In this document: piece after piece, positions 1 to 11,360 of the stretch
Numbering within the stretch: the stretch's first letter is position 1
How the letters are laid out: each line of letters opens with the position of its first letter
From: Peltaster fructicola
Lineage: Eukaryota > Ascomycota > Dothideomycetes
NCBI GenBank assembly: GCA_001592805.2
Contig: CP051139.1
Span: 1,674,001-1,738,000 of the forward strand
Direction: 5' to 3'
DNA: 64,000 bases
Notes under the pieces: generated by a model
Told to the model about the DNA's origin: nothing
Databases searched by the model: none
The model's input: the letters and a program-made list of their open reading frames with translations, nothing else
Translations under genes and position numbers: made by a program

Positions 1-274
1 CCGTCGTGTGTTGTACTAAGCTCTCAGCTTGCGCGATGATGCTGAACATGGCTGCCAATCACGACGATGGTAGAGGTAACCAGACGAAATCGTTACTTAG
101 TGGTCACATTCTCCACTACAGCTCGACACGTATTGTTGTTCAAATGGTAATTGATATTCTTGATAAGATTCTTCGTGCTCATCAGTACATAAGCCCAAGC
201 GATCCTGTCAGGAGTCTTCACCTTTTGTACAATTTCGTCCAATTGATCACCTTGGAGCCACCTCGATCATTACC

Positions 275-1049
275 ATGCGTTATCACTACGTCCTCCTAGC
301 AAGCAGCAGTCTGGTGCTTGCTGCACCCGTACCGTCTATTCCGCCAGATCCTGACAAACCAACTTCTATGCTTGAAGCCTACCTTGCTACCTTGCCGCAT
401 GCTATGGATCTCGAAGAGACTTGGAAGGCAATGAGCGACTACCAGCGTGAGATGTACCAGGAGAAGATGGGACAACCAGAAGGATTCATCTCAGAGGAGC
501 CGACCAGCAGGATTCCTGCTGAAGTAGAGAGTGCTATTCTCGGCGGATTAGACGAGGAAGAGCGCGAGAAGCTGAAGCAAGAGCTCGAACAAGAGGACCC
601 CCTCAACGATGGAAACCCGAGCAGAGACTTCGCCAGCGGGCTGGTCGATGCCGCTCTGAACGATATGAAGGCGATCATGGACATATATCCGAAGCATCAA
701 CCACAGTCAGTGTGGGAGCCAGAGCCGGAGGCCGTCGAAGACTGGATATCCAAAGACAACGGCTATGCTCACAAGCACGACCATTCGAAGCAGTCACACA
801 ATCACCATGATGGCATTGCAAGTAATGGACATGCTCGGGTCGAAAAGTCTGCAGCTCAGCCGGAAGGAGCGGCTCCTCTGAATGATCTTGAGAGTGAGAT
901 GAGGAAGGCCTGCAGACACCGTGAATTTGGTGAGGAGTGTACAGTTGTAAGTACAAACCAAGCTCTTCTCGTACATGCGCTGACTATGCCAGTATGGTTC
1001 TCAAGGCACATGCAAGCCGGTCGATGGTGAGAAGATGTGCTGGTGGTGA
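275..1049 (+). CDS. small secreted protein, His-rich, Cys-containing tail
   Basis: Two exons, 275-946 and 993-1049, separated by a 46-bp intron (GTAAGT donor, GCTGAC branch, CCAG acceptor), giving 242 aa. The intron is inferred: reading straight through runs to 1030 but loses the Cys-rich tail. Residues 1-17 form a clear signal peptide (hydrophobic core LLASSSLVLAA), so the product is probably secreted. The middle is acidic and helical-looking. A histidine-rich patch lies near residue 167 (HKHDHSKQSHNHH) and could bind metal. After splicing the C-terminus holds four cysteines (ACRHR, EECTV, GTCKP, KMCWW), which could form two disulphides. I recognise no family. Length and cysteines suit a small secreted or effector-like protein, but that is inference. 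Confidence 0.65.
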
Positions 1050-1589
1050 TATAGAAGTCTTCGGATTGCAAGAGGCAGGAGATGTTTGTGAAAGGTATAC
1101 CATGGCGTTCGGAAAGGAAACGAACATCCAGCACTGTATACTCGGAAGCATCAGAAGTTCGAACGGCAGTCTGTACTTATTTGCTTGTCCAAGGTATCAG
1201 ATTCTCGATTGCAAGCAGGATATCTTTCGCGCAATGCTCTCTCGTATAGGAGGTGCTCGCGCGAATTCATTGTCAGTCGAATGTTGCGCCCGGTCAATGT
1301 AGATGACGGCAAGCCATTGTCTACAGGGCATCTCATACTGTCAAGCCGGATGTGCCGATACTCCTGATCGCGGCCGATAGCGATAGCAAGGTGATGAGTT
1401 CTGATGATGTAATTGTGTTCGTGAAGACGATGTGCCAGACATAAATGAAGCTCAAGATCGTCGTCAGCTTCACCAATCAGAGAGCCGCGTTGGTGGGCCA
1501 GCAAGACAACTTTCTTGAACTGTGCAGTGAGCATCTTTCACAACATCCCAGTTCAGCAGCGTCAGGCAAGGCGCGAGCATCGTACAAGC
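1050..1589. other. intergenic, 540 bp
   Basis: This separates the secreted-protein gene from YIP1. Open frames here overlap on both strands and lack coding character. It presumably holds the terminator of the first gene and the YIP1 promoter. Confidence 0.5.
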
Positions 1590-2596
1590 ATGGCCTCATA
1601 CGCTTATCAACCGCCTAACCAGCAATCACAACAATACTCCGCCCAGAACAACCTCAACTTCTACCAGTCTTCATATTCGAACCAACCCGTCAGTGGGCAC
1701 AGCACACCGTTCCAGGCAGCATATGGCGGAGGTTCACAAAGCAATGCATATCCACAAGGCTCAAGTTATGGCTTCAACTCCTTCGCTGGACAACCTGGAG
1801 CCACAGGACAGATGGGCACGGCTCAAGATGGGCTGAGAACAGGGCTACTAGCAGCATTTGGTACAGAGGGATACCCTGGAGAGCCACCACTGCTTGAAGA
1901 GCTAGGAGTGAACTTCCACCACATTCAGACTAAGGTGGGTTGATATCAGTGGAACGAGAACAAGAGCTGACAAGGATCGAAGACCCTCACAGTGCTGAAC
2001 CCTCTGGCACGGATCGATCAACATATTATGGATGATGCCGATCTAGCAGGGCCTTTCCTCTTCTGCACACTGTTTGGCACATTCTTGCTTCTAGTAAGTA
2101 CATTGGTCGTGGACACAAGCATCGCTGACAAGGACAGACTGGTAAATTGTGGTTCGGATATGTGTGTGGACTAGCAGTACTTGGAGCGGTCAGCCTCAAC
2201 TTCGTCTTCAGCATGATGTCACCAGCCCTTACGAGAGATGAGATGTCTCAAGCCTCTTCACCAGATCATCCCTACCAGGGCGGTGCATTACAGTCGACAC
2301 TGTCGATAGGCAGATCAAGCTCTGTGCTTGGCTACTGTCTGCTCCCGCTGGTGTTTGCATCGTTCCTGGGAATCATTCTGCCGCTCGACAGCTTCTTCGG
2401 CTACTGTCTGGTCAGTCTAGCGATTGCGTGGTGTACATATAGCAGCTCAGCCATGTTCTGCTCCGTTGGACGCATGACGGATATGCGAGGCCTGGTGGCA
2501 TACCCTCTTGCGCTCTTCTACGTTGGCTTTGGCATCATGGCCATCTTCAGCAGTCGAGGAACTGGACGAATCGATGCAATGAAGGCTGGACCATGA
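1590..2596 (+). CDS. YIP1: Yip1 family Golgi/ER vesicle membrane protein
   Basis: Three exons, 1590-1934, 1983-2093 and 2138-2596, give 304 aa. Yip1 binds Rab GTPases and Yif1 in ER-to-Golgi vesicle biogenesis. The first 90 residues are Gln/Ser/Tyr-rich and cytosolic, as in other family members. The exon 1/2 join restores the conserved core around [29 protein letters not shown] and [11 protein letters not shown]. The exon 2/3 join gives TGKLWFGYV, the expected motif after the first membrane segment. Five hydrophobic segments follow, typical of the family. The ATG at 1590 begins [12 protein letters not shown]; the frame is open further upstream but without a better ATG. The 3' end lies 55 bp from the convergent HRI1-like gene. 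Confidence 0.92.
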
Positions 2597-2651
2597 AGTA
2601 GACGACGATATGATAATCTGACGTACTTTTCAGCGTAGCATAGAGACGTGC

Positions 2652-3461
2652 TTAAGCATTTCCCGACTCAATGACTGTCCATGTCCAATGTTCATTGCCA
2701 TTGCCGGCTGTCACATTGTCGCCCACACGAAGTCTGCTCGAGGAGGCTGCGTTGCTTGGGAAGTCGATGTTTCCCAATGTTGCCTGCAATGACCAAGCTC
2801 CATCCGTCTGATGCCAACGTTGCAAAGCGAAGTTGTCTCCAGCTCTAGCGACACCCTGCATCCAAGAACCGAGTTTGATGAAGAGTCCTCTTGCCTCGCC
2901 AGACAGTTCCAACACGGCGTAGTCGGTTGACTCGACAGCATCATCAATCCAGCCTTCCACATAGTCTGTTGCTTGACCTGTTGCAGGATTGCACATGTTC
3001 CCTCGTTCGAGCGTAAGACCAAGAGATGGCATCGGAATCATGTCGCCTTCATCTTGCACTCGATCGGCGTCAAGGAATCTCGAGTCTATCGTATGTGTCC
3101 ATATTGTGTGCTGTACTTTACCTGCTATGGTTTCTTGTGACTGCTCGGCGATAGCAGTACAAGCGAAGGGACGGTACTGCTCTATCTCATCGTGGCTCAT
3201 CTGCTGTGTCTTGTTGACTTCATGCCATGTGCTCGCACTAGTACCAGCAAATGCCCAATCAACGTGTTTTAGTTGAATGGCACCGTCCAGCTGGCTGCTA
3301 GGCCTCTCATTGCCATGACCTTGTGAGTTTGGTCCTGTCCGCAACAGTCTTATGTCTACGAATCTATTTTGAGGCGAGGTGAGGACAACTGTCGAAGTTG
3401 GTTCTGCAGCCTTGTCGGGCATCCACTGGATGAAGGCTCTCCTTGAGATAGATGCTGACAT
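2652..3461 (-). CDS. HRI1: HRI1 family protein
   Basis: Single exon on the minus strand, 269 aa, starting at the ATG at 3461 (MSASISRRAFIQW). The open frame continues upstream, but only to a GTG codon at 3494. It matches the yeast Hri1 family: an N-terminal half with the WAFAGTS segment, and a C-terminal half ending in a VGDNVTAGNG...WTVIES motif. Yeast Hri1 is a small soluble beta-rich protein of unclear function linked genetically to protein secretion. Length (yeast about 244 aa) and the two-half layout agree. A short upstream exon is possible, since ATGAAGCTCAATTCG followed by GTGAGT lies near 3537-3517, but I could not find an acceptor keeping frame. Confidence 0.8.
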   Translation of the reverse strand: MSASISRRAFIQWMPDKAAEPTSTVVLTSPQNRFVDIRLLRTGPNSQGHGNERPSSQLDGAIQLKHVDWAFAGTSASTWHEVNKTQQMSHDEIEQYRPFACTAIAEQSQETIAGKVQHTIWTHTIDSRFLDADRVQDEGDMIPMPSLGLTLERGNMCNPATGQATDYVEGWIDDAVESTDYAVLELSGEARGLFIKLGSWMQGVARAGDNFALQRWHQTDGAWSLQATLGNIDFPSNAASSSRLRVGDNVTAGNGNEHWTWTVIESGNA

Positions 3462-3987
3462 TGTATGACGAGCAGATAGGACGTCGACTGGCACAGCTTC
3501 AGGTGGGCGTCCAAATACTCACCGAATTGAGCTTCATGCTACAGAATTGCCAAGACGCTGCCAGCTTGTCGTGTTACTAGATGCCACCACTGGAAATGGC
3601 CTTCTTTCCTCAGAGCAGGACGGCGCTTGCCCTCAATCGTTTGCTGATCTCTTGCAGCCTGGAATGTGATGTAACTCGCTTGAAGTCTACATGTCCTCCG
3701 TCCATGACACAACGTCAGTAAGAGTGGTCATAGCTTCTTTTGTCCATGAGAATTGCTACAGAAACTGAATATCTTTCTCTTCTAAAACATCCCTCTCTAC
3801 TCAACACGCGACAACAGTGACAATCAGCCAAGGTCCGAAGAGCACGAAGACGACGATATCGAGTACCGAGCGTATCGCAACTCACTATACGCGCAGTCGT
3901 TGAAGCAATCTTACCAATGAATGTTGCTCGTAGCACACAGCACCCAGCAACATAGCAAGGCTTGACGTACAGCACCAGAACTACGAT
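3462..3987. promoter_or_regulatory. divergent promoter region between HRI1-like and RNPS1-like genes
   Basis: 526 bp between two outward-facing start codons. No supported coding frame. It should carry both promoters; I could not assign specific sites. Confidence 0.45.
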
Positions 3988-4827
3988 ATGGCAGACAATC
4001 GCAGCATGTCACGCAGTCGATCACGCTCTCGCGCGGGTTCGCGAGCACGTGAGCGATCGAGATCCGCCGATGACCACTCCCGATCAGCAAGTCGTAGCAG
4101 CCGTGGCGCAAACGGTGCGAGCGATAGAGGTTCCCGCCGATCAAGAAGCAGGAGTCGCAGCGACAGTCGCAGTCCGGCAGGACCACGAAGCGCGAAGATT
4201 GTGATCGAGAAGCTCACCAAGAATGTGAATGAAGGACATCTCCACGAGATCTTTGGCACGTACGGCACCATTGAAGAGTTGGAGATGCCTCTAAACAGAC
4301 AATTCCTCACGAATCGTGGCATTGCATATGTTCTGTACGCCACGCCAGACGATGCGGAGAGGGCGATCGCGCACATGCACGAGGCACAGCTTGATGGAGC
4401 ATTAATCAATGTCTCTATCGTCTTGCCGCGTCGCAGGTTCAGTCGCAGTCCGCCAGCACGACGGCCACCACCGAACCGCTTCGGAGAGGCACATCGCTAT
4501 AGAGATCAAGCACCTCCTGACCGAGGCTATCGACCTGGACCACCTGGACGTGGCCAACGAAGCCCGCCACGACGAGGAGACTTCCGAGAGCGCAATGACA
4601 ACAGAGGTCCTCCCAGTAGAAGCTATGCGCGAAGTCGAAGCCCACGAAGGAGGAGTCCAAGCTATGGCGGGAGGAGCGCAAGCTATAGTCGCAGTCCTCC
4701 ACCACGTCGGCGAGCTCGAGAGCAGACTCCTCCGCGTGGTAGTCGAAGGAGAAGTCCGAGCTATTCCAGCGTCAGCGATGATAGTCGAGATCGGAGAAGG
4801 AGTAGGGACCGGAACAACAGAAGATGA
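3988..4827 (+). CDS. RNPS1-like SR-rich RNA-binding protein
   Basis: Single exon, 279 aa. Residues 1-65 are an Arg/Ser-rich domain (repeated SRSRSRS). One RRM spans about residues 68-150, with RNP2-like KIVIEKL and RNP1-like RGIAYVLYA. The rest is a long RS/RG/Pro-rich tail with many SRSP and RRRSPSY repeats. The RS-RRM-RS/P layout is that of RNPS1, a splicing activator and peripheral exon-junction-complex (ASAP/PSAP) component in the nucleus. The ATG at 3988 is the first in frame and is followed directly by the RS region. Other RRM-type SR proteins are possible, but a single central RRM with this spacing favours RNPS1. RS phosphorylation by SRPK-type kinases is expected from the family. Confidence 0.82.
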   Translation: MADNRSMSRSRSRSRAGSRARERSRSADDHSRSASRSSRGANGASDRGSRRSRSRSRSDSRSPAGPRSAKIVIEKLTKNVNEGHLHEIFGTYGTIEELEMPLNRQFLTNRGIAYVLYATPDDAERAIAHMHEAQLDGALINVSIVLPRRRFSRSPPARRPPPNRFGEAHRYRDQAPPDRGYRPGPPGRGQRSPPRRGDFRERNDNRGPPSRSYARSRSPRRRSPSYGGRSASYSRSPPPRRRAREQTPPRGSRRRSPSYSSVSDDSRDRRRSRDRNNRR

Positions 4828-5912
4828 ATGCTGGCCCGGCAGAAGTGCATGCACGCTCTAGCCTAGGATCTCATGCGAAAATGTACGATGACGGTAATGA
4901 GAGACGTCAAGACAGGGGTCATCAGGCCGATTTGACTGGCCAAACGACCACTCTTCTGCTAATCCTACGAGAGCACTATCTGCGTAGCTCGAGCTATCCA
5001 ACCAGCCTGTGTGCAGAGATGATGAGCGAAGCGCTGTGGGAAGAAGTTCAGTCTGTGGAGTCTTCAAACGACTGCTAAGAAGCAGATAAGATACGTGGAC
5101 AACTGTCGACTGCTCGTTTGTACTATACTCAAAGGTTCTCAAATCAAGTCAGCAGCTTCCCAGCCAAGTGCAGCATAATCGTCAACCGACTATCACATGC
5201 TCAAGTCCTTATGGGAAAGATAAACGCATTTGTTGAACAAGTGAGGCTCTTCCGGACGCGAAGTAATTTACGGATAATTCAGCAGTTTCTAAATATGGCT
5301 GCTGACTTGGCAGGAGCTCGGACACTCACCAACAGAACTCATTTTCCTCAACTCCTACCTACTAGCATACACATAGCGCATACTATTCACGATCACAAAG
5401 CACGCCTAGGAGGCGCATCGCCCCCACAACTCGACGCTACTCTCAATTAATCGTGCCTATACCATCAATGATCTGGATAGCCAGGACTCCACGATGATGC
5501 TACACCAAGCTCTCAAGATAATGCAGTAAACACCCGATAACAACCACGCCTCTCATCACGATTATGATGCATGATAGATCGCCGCGTATCTGCATGCTAC
5601 ATAGCCCTACGGGTATCTGCGATTGATGCAGCGCATCGATCATTGGCTACGTCGCAACTGCGTCGCTAGCTTTGTGCACAGCATGAATCCATCCTGGCCC
5701 CAGGATAGCTAAAAAGGCGTGTTAGCCCTGACTCCATTATCTCTTAGTTGAGATGCATATGCCATAGCCCCCCGAAAGCATCGACATCATCTTTGCGTGT
5801 GTGTTGATCCTGCATCTTGCTGGCCATTGTGCGGTGTTCATGCACGATCGCACAGCATCAGCTATAAGGTAAGCTTACATTCCTCATCCTCGCATCTGTT
5901 ATCGCTTCCATC
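4828..5912. other. intergenic, about 1.1 kb
   Basis: No convincing coding frame. Open frames at 4858-5450 have mostly non-ATG starts and no recognisable sequence. The last 200 bp before 5913 are the tannase promoter and leader, with CT-rich tracts just before the start codon. Confidence 0.45.
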
Positions 5913-7675
5913 ATGTCTGCTATACTTCTCCTATCACTGCTTGGCGGCGCATATGCTCTCAATTGCACCTCTCAGACCTTCTCGACGCCAGTGGTTGAGG
6001 GAGCTCGCATCCTCAGCATCGCTGCTCAAGTAATCTCAAGCTTTGGAGGCACTTCTGGGAATGATGTATGCTTCGTCAATGTCACCTTGACACATCCAGG
6101 GACGAATGATGGCGTCAACAACTACTACACACTACCGCTCAACAACTACAATGATCGATTCCAAGGACAAGGTGGCGCTGGCTGGGCAGCTGGCAATCCC
6201 TTTGGTTTGGCCACAGCTAACGCTGAAGGGTACGCCGCTGGTACCACAGACGCAGGACATGAGCTCAGTATAGCATCAGCTCAGGACGCTTCGGGTTGGG
6301 CGCTGCTGTCGCCTGGCAATGTCAACCAATATCTCCTGCTTAACTTCGCAAGACGTTCGGTGCACGATATGACAGTGGTCGGCAAACAGATCACGGCGAG
6401 CTTCTATGGCAAGGAACCATGCTGGTCGTACTTCAATGGCTGCAGTAATGGTGGTCGACAAGGCCTGCAGAGCGCACAATTCTATCCCGACGACTACGAT
6501 GGCATCCTTGCTGGCGCTCCTGCTGTGCAGTGGACCTCCCTTGTGACGTATGTTCCTCACAATCTGTTCTAACCAGCACTGACACTATACCACAGATTCG
6601 GCGCTTGGAGTTGGTCGCTGCTCACCGATGCCAATTATTACCCTGATCTTTGCGAATTTCAAGGTGTCGTTGATGCCGTGACTGCAGCTTGTGACGAGCT
6701 CGATGGCTTGAAAGACAACATGATCTCTGCTCCGGGTCTATGCAAGTTCGACCCGAGCACGATTGTAGGGAAGCAATACACCTGCTTCTCCGATGGCTCG
6801 AAACGGACATTCTCGTCTCAGATTGCAGAGATTGTTAAGAAGGCGTGGGCTGGACCTCATACACCCCAGGGACAGTTTCTATGGTGGGGATTGTTGCAGG
6901 GCGCCAACTTCACTGGTCTGTACATGAACAAGAACACTGGTAACGTCGAGAACACGCCTCGTCCTTTCCAAGTCAGCGACAGTTGGATTCGAGCTTTCAT
7001 CGCTAAGGACTTGAGTTTCAACACCAGCACCATCAAGCTTGATCAGTACAGCGATCTTTTCTTGAAGGCACATCTTGAGTATGACTCGACCATGGCTAGT
7101 GCGAGTCCAGATCTGAGGGCGTACAAGCGCCGCGGAGGCAAGATCATCAGCTGGCAAGGTCTAGCTGTAAGTACTTTATTGACATAAGTATGTGCCACTA
7201 CTGACGGACATAGGATCAACTTGTCAATCCACAAGGCACAATCACGTACTACCAAGGCGTCCAGGCCCGTGACCATTCGGTACACGACTTCTACCGTCTC
7301 TTCTTCACTCCCGGCGTAGGCCACTGCCAGGGTGGTATCGGAGCACAACCGATCGATCCTATTGCACAACTGCGAGACTGGGTCGAGAACGGCACGGCGC
7401 CAGCTACACTCAAGGCAGGAAGTGCATACCCAATCAACAGCACTTCGTCGGCTGCCGTGAATGCCACGCAAAACGTGCGGTTCCTTGACCTCTGTCCTTG
7501 GCCGTCCGTGACCAAGTACAATGGGAAAGGCGACCCAAACCTCGCCACCTCATACAGCTGCGCAACAGAGCGAGGTTGGCTAGACTTCCAAGGTCCTAAT
7601 GGGCGAGATTATGACTATTTCACCGCACCAGGGTGGTATGGCGGAGACTCGAATATCACCCAGAACTTTGCATGA
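5913..7675 (+). CDS. tannase / feruloyl esterase family, secreted
   Basis: Three exons, 5913-6547, 6596-7166 and 7214-7675, give 555 aa. A signal peptide (SAILLLSLLGGAYA) precedes the mature protein. The family hydrolyses esters of phenolic acids such as gallate or ferulate in plant material outside the cell. The catalytic triad is complete: Ser178 in GCSNGGRQ, Asp403 in WQGLADQL (created at the exon 2/3 join) and His439 in GVGHCQGG. Cys177 and Cys440 sit next to the Ser and His, giving the disulphide-linked CS-D-HC signature of tannases. Length is close to characterised fungal tannases (about 580 aa). Substrate cannot be told from sequence. The gene stands alone between two non-coding stretches, with no cluster partner. 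Confidence 0.92.
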
Positions 7676-8100
7676 GAATCATTGTGCCTCACGGCCTGTA
7701 TATCAGTGTATCAATAGTAAAGACAGCATTGTGCATGCCTTGCGTAAGAGCATTGTATCTCCACAGTTCTCAATCCTCTCCGACAGCTCGCATCGTGCGA
7801 GCTCTTCGATGAGAAAAAGACGACCGCAGTCATGAGCTCTGTGCTCTGAGCACAGTAGGAGGTAGCTAGCCGTCATCCTCAGCCTCAATGGCGGAGCTTG
7901 ACGAGAACATACTGTGTGGTTAGTGGTTAGTAACAACTCTTCACCCGTACGTTGACACACTCGAGGCTTTCGGCAGTCTGCAAGTGCCACTTGCTCGACT
8001 GCTGAACTGTTGCCCTTGCTTGATTGATTTTGACCTGCTCTCGATTGCATGGTAGTACATGGGTATCATGAAAGTGTAGCCTCCGAGTGCTGTCTGCTGG
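7676..8100. other. intergenic, about 425 bp
   Basis: 3' region of the tannase gene. Overlapping open frames on both strands have no recognisable product. Confidence 0.4.
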
Positions 8101-8411
8101 AAAGAGAAACAAGAGGGAGTGCGCCTTGCAGATGCCGCCAAACATCTGCGAGCCATATTTACTGACCGATTCTGTTGCTCCGCTTCTGAAATCCCCAGCT
8201 GCGACCGTATATCAAGCCCGAAGGCATCAGTGGTGGTCACATGAACGTGAACCGTGAACGCGTGTGAACGCGTGTGAACGAAAGAAAACAAGGATGAGTG
8301 TGCTTTGTAGATGCGGCCAAACGTCCACAAGCCAATGCTACTGACCGGTTGTGTTCCTTCTCAGTCTCTGCGGACCGAGCTGCAGCCATACGTCAGGCCG
8401 AAGATATCAGC
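8101..8411. repeat. degenerate tandem direct duplication with a 10-bp minisatellite between copies
   Basis: Copy A (about 8101-8230) and copy B (about 8281-8411) align over about 130 bp with small indels and many substitutions. Shared blocks include CAGATGC/TAGATGC-CGGCCAAAC, TACTGACCG, AGCTGC and CCGAAG-ATCAG. Between them, 8254-8280 is a 10-bp unit GTGAACGCGT repeated 2.7 times. On the minus strand both copies encode the same short peptide frame (FGGICKAHS versus FGRIYKAHS), which is how the duplication first shows. Copy B ends over the stop codon of the Trf4-like gene at 8407. No terminal inverted repeats were seen, so this looks like an old local duplication rather than a transposon. Confidence 0.7.
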
Positions 8412-10849
8412 GTTCCTGCCATGGAACGTGTTTGCGCGAGGCGTGTCTACGCGGACTCGGTGCGCGCCGACGATGGCCAGTGGCCGCCTTCTTCTGTCGT
8501 GGCCGGGGCTGGAAATGCTTGTCATTGAATGCTGGAACCTTGAGCAAGCCAGGTGGGGATCCCTCGTCCATGACAGCATCGTAGACAGACAGCAGTGTCT
8601 TACGTTGTCTGTCGAAAGAAGCATAGTTTGCAGCCCAGCAACAACCAAGGATGCTACCAGCAGGCTTTCGCCCCTGATAGAGGTCAGCTAGCAGCTGCTG
8701 GATCCTTGCATGTGCGTGACTGAAGATGCTGAACACTTCGGCAATGTTGCGCGATCCGCCAGATATGTCATTGCTAGGGTTGTTTGGGTCGACGATGGTC
8801 AAGCGATCATCCTGAGCATGTACACGTGCATCGTTCTGCTTATCGTAGTACTCTGGCGGTTCCATGATGATGCCGGTGGAGCGATAGTCAAAGCGAACAC
8901 CGTAGAGTTCGAGGAACCTCATTAGTAGGTCACTATACTCGAGCTTAGCTGGCTCTGCAGGCGGTTCCATGGTCTTGGTCACGACCTTCGTCACGATCTT
9001 CGACTGGTGCTGCAACATGCTGACGACCAGGCAGATGATGCTGAAGCCACCAATGCCGCCAGAGTGTACCTCGTTCTGACCATGCATGGCAAGAAGCTGC
9101 TTGATTAGGACGACAAGAACTGGCATGGCAGGATACTTTTCCTTCCATTCGTCGAACGTCGAAATTGCAACCAGTCCAGAGGCGTTCTCGAAGGAGATAT
9201 CGACTTTGATGCCCGTCAATGCGTCGACGAACTTGATCAATGGCACGCGTGCGCCCATGATACAAACGAGCGTGCCAGGTCGCACGATGCCGGCCCTTTG
9301 CAGCTGTGAACCGAGACTTCGAGGACTCATAGAACTTCCCCCGCCAACACCAATGACAGGCTTACCGTCTCTTCTGAAGCTCTTTGAAAGCACGACAATA
9401 TCCATGTCAGCGTCAGGAAGATATAGGCCAGAAGCGAAAGAGCCGAAAACGTGGACTTCGAGGTCTCTCTGACCTCTACTGTCACCCCACATCTGGACGG
9501 TATCGGAGATTCGTCTTACGAGGTCCAGGCGAACTACCTCCTCCTGCTCGAGAGGCTGTACATAGTTGTAGAAGTCGTTGATCTCCTGATGAAGTCTATG
9601 AAGTGTCAGCATAATTGGTCAAGAAACGGTACCAAGTCCCTGCTTACCTCGAGCCGGGCTCGAATATAGCTTCATTGGCACGGTACCAAGGTGTAGGGTT
9701 CCTTCCGGCTTGTGGTTGCCAATCGGCGAGGATACCTGTATCGAGAAGAGTATCATGACGCTTGCGCTTGTGAGTGCCTGCCGCAGCCATGTATGAGTCT
9801 GGTCTGTCCACGTGGCCATGACTACGATCGGACGAATCGCGTGAGTGCTTTGCGGCGAACGAGGGCGGTGCATCGATGCGAGACTCTAAGGAACGCTTGG
9901 GCTGTTTGGGGTAGCCATAATGCTCACGCAGCGAGACACCACCGGAGATCTCGCCGGATTCTACGGAAACACGATCGTCGTCGTATCTCCTTGGAGAGGG
10001 AGGCTCGCTGTCGCTCACATCGAATGATATGAAGTCTTCGTTCTTCTTGACGGCAGAGTTGACAGCGTCGTCCTTCAATTGCTCAGCTTTGGCCTTGCGA
10101 ATAACCTGAACGATATCTCGCTTCGGACCAGAGATGGCATCGGGAGGAGGGAGCGCCGTGTATGGGTCAGGATTTGACCACTTGGGTCTGTCTGCAGAAG
10201 CAGCAAGCTTGGCTCTTTTAGCTTGTGGGCCATCACTGTCAGACTCACTCGAATCCGACATATCATCGATATCCTTGAAACGTGGCTGAGCATCAATGTT
10301 CATGCCTTCAAGTTGTTCGGGAGTGCTGCTGCGACGGTCGCGGTTAAGAAGGTCACGCTCGTGTGCTGGCTTTGGACGGCGTCTCTGATACGGACGATCG
10401 TTGTTGTGCTTGCTGTTGCGACCTCGACCAGAGGTGGACTTACCACCTCGAGGTCTCGATCCATCGCGACCAGCATAGTGCGATTCTGGTGGGAATGATG
10501 GTGCTGGTGGTCCATTGGCGGCGAATGTGAAGTGCTCTTCAGGGCGCGCAGCACTGCTGTTATGTTGTGAAGCACCTTTGAACTTGAAGTCCGATGCACG
10601 ACCGCCGTAAGCTAAGCTTCCATAGCCTCCAGATTCGTGGTCCTTGCGGCGAGGTTCGTAGTGATCGCGGCGCGGCTCATGTGTTTGATTAGGTGGCGAT
10701 GGATATCTCGGAGGCGGCTGGCGACGATAGTCGTGTTCTGAGTCTCCAGGATACGTGGTGCGATCGCGGTCGCGGTCGTAGTAGTGAAAGCCGCGACGAG
10801 GCTGGCGATCGCGTGAGCTACCACGAGCTGGCCGGTATGAATCACCCAT
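8407..10849 (-). CDS. non-canonical poly(A) polymerase, Trf4/Cid14/PAPD5 type
   Basis: Minus strand, two exons, 10849-9648 and 9595-8407, giving 796 aa. The 52-bp intron has a GTAAGC donor and TGCTGAC branch; the join gives EPGSRLHQEINDFY, continuous with the family's N-terminal helix. Residues 1-390 are a disordered Arg/Asp/Tyr-rich region. The nucleotidyltransferase core has FGSFASGL (Gly452-Ser453), catalytic Asp464 and Asp466 in DADMDIVV, and a third Asp in KVDISF, followed by the PAP-associated domain. Trf4-type enzymes add short A-tails to aberrant nuclear RNAs in TRAMP for exosome decay. The open frame extends upstream only to a TTG; the ATG at 10849 lies just after an acceptor-like CAG, consistent with a 5'-UTR intron. 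The basic C-terminus ends inside the tandem duplication. Confidence 0.88.
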
Positions 10850-11360
10850 GCCTGCAAGAATGCGCTCGCGTGTTCCAGCAATGTGCGAAGGTGGTGATGG
10901 TTGTATACGACAAGGTTGATCTGTGAAGGAATTCTCGAGGTTGCGGCTCACCTTAGATGACGACCATAATAAAGAAAGTGGATCGGCAATGGATGTGTCC
11001 AATCATAAGCGAGCGTGCTAACAGTACTTCGCGCACCTCCGAATCACTGTCGCGAGTTTGTGTACTGCAACTTCGCTTGACCAAGACTGCTTGTCACAAC
11101 GTAACTTCTGCGGCAATGGTTTCATCAGGTTTTGGACCGAAGCGTGAGTCGATGAGCTCTGCTGTCCTGCGCAGCAGCCCTGCGTATATGTTAAATCACT
11201 AGGTCCACATATCTGCATACGAGGAACGAAGCTCTTGCATAGCTGTAAGGCTTTCTGGTAGGGCGCGCCAAGACTGCTTCCTCAGTTGTGTTTCAGCTCG
11301 AGTCTTCAAGATTACTGACAATCACAAAGCATTGCTGAAAGCTCCGACGTTGACGACAGC
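10850..11360. promoter_or_regulatory. divergent promoter, with a probable 5'-UTR intron of the Trf4-like gene
   Basis: On the minus strand a GTGAGC donor lies near 10951 and a TTGCAG acceptor just before the ATG at 10849, suggesting a roughly 100-bp leader intron. A four-codon upstream ORF (MVVI, stop) sits just before that donor. The rest should hold the two promoters; the GFA-domain gene starts at 11361 on the other strand. Confidence 0.4.

Noticed and set aside
2652-3494. Start of HRI1-like protein at 3494 (MPVDVLSARHT)
   Set aside because: The codon is GTG; the conserved MSASISRR starts at the ATG at 3461.
7941-8330. 129-aa minus-strand frame across the tandem duplication
   Set aside because: Its repeated peptide is explained by the DNA duplication; no ATG-led, conserved protein is evident.
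9644-11002. N-terminal extension of the Trf4-like protein to 11002
   Set aside because: The codon there is TTG and the stretch crosses a likely 5'-UTR intron; the ATG at 10849 is better.
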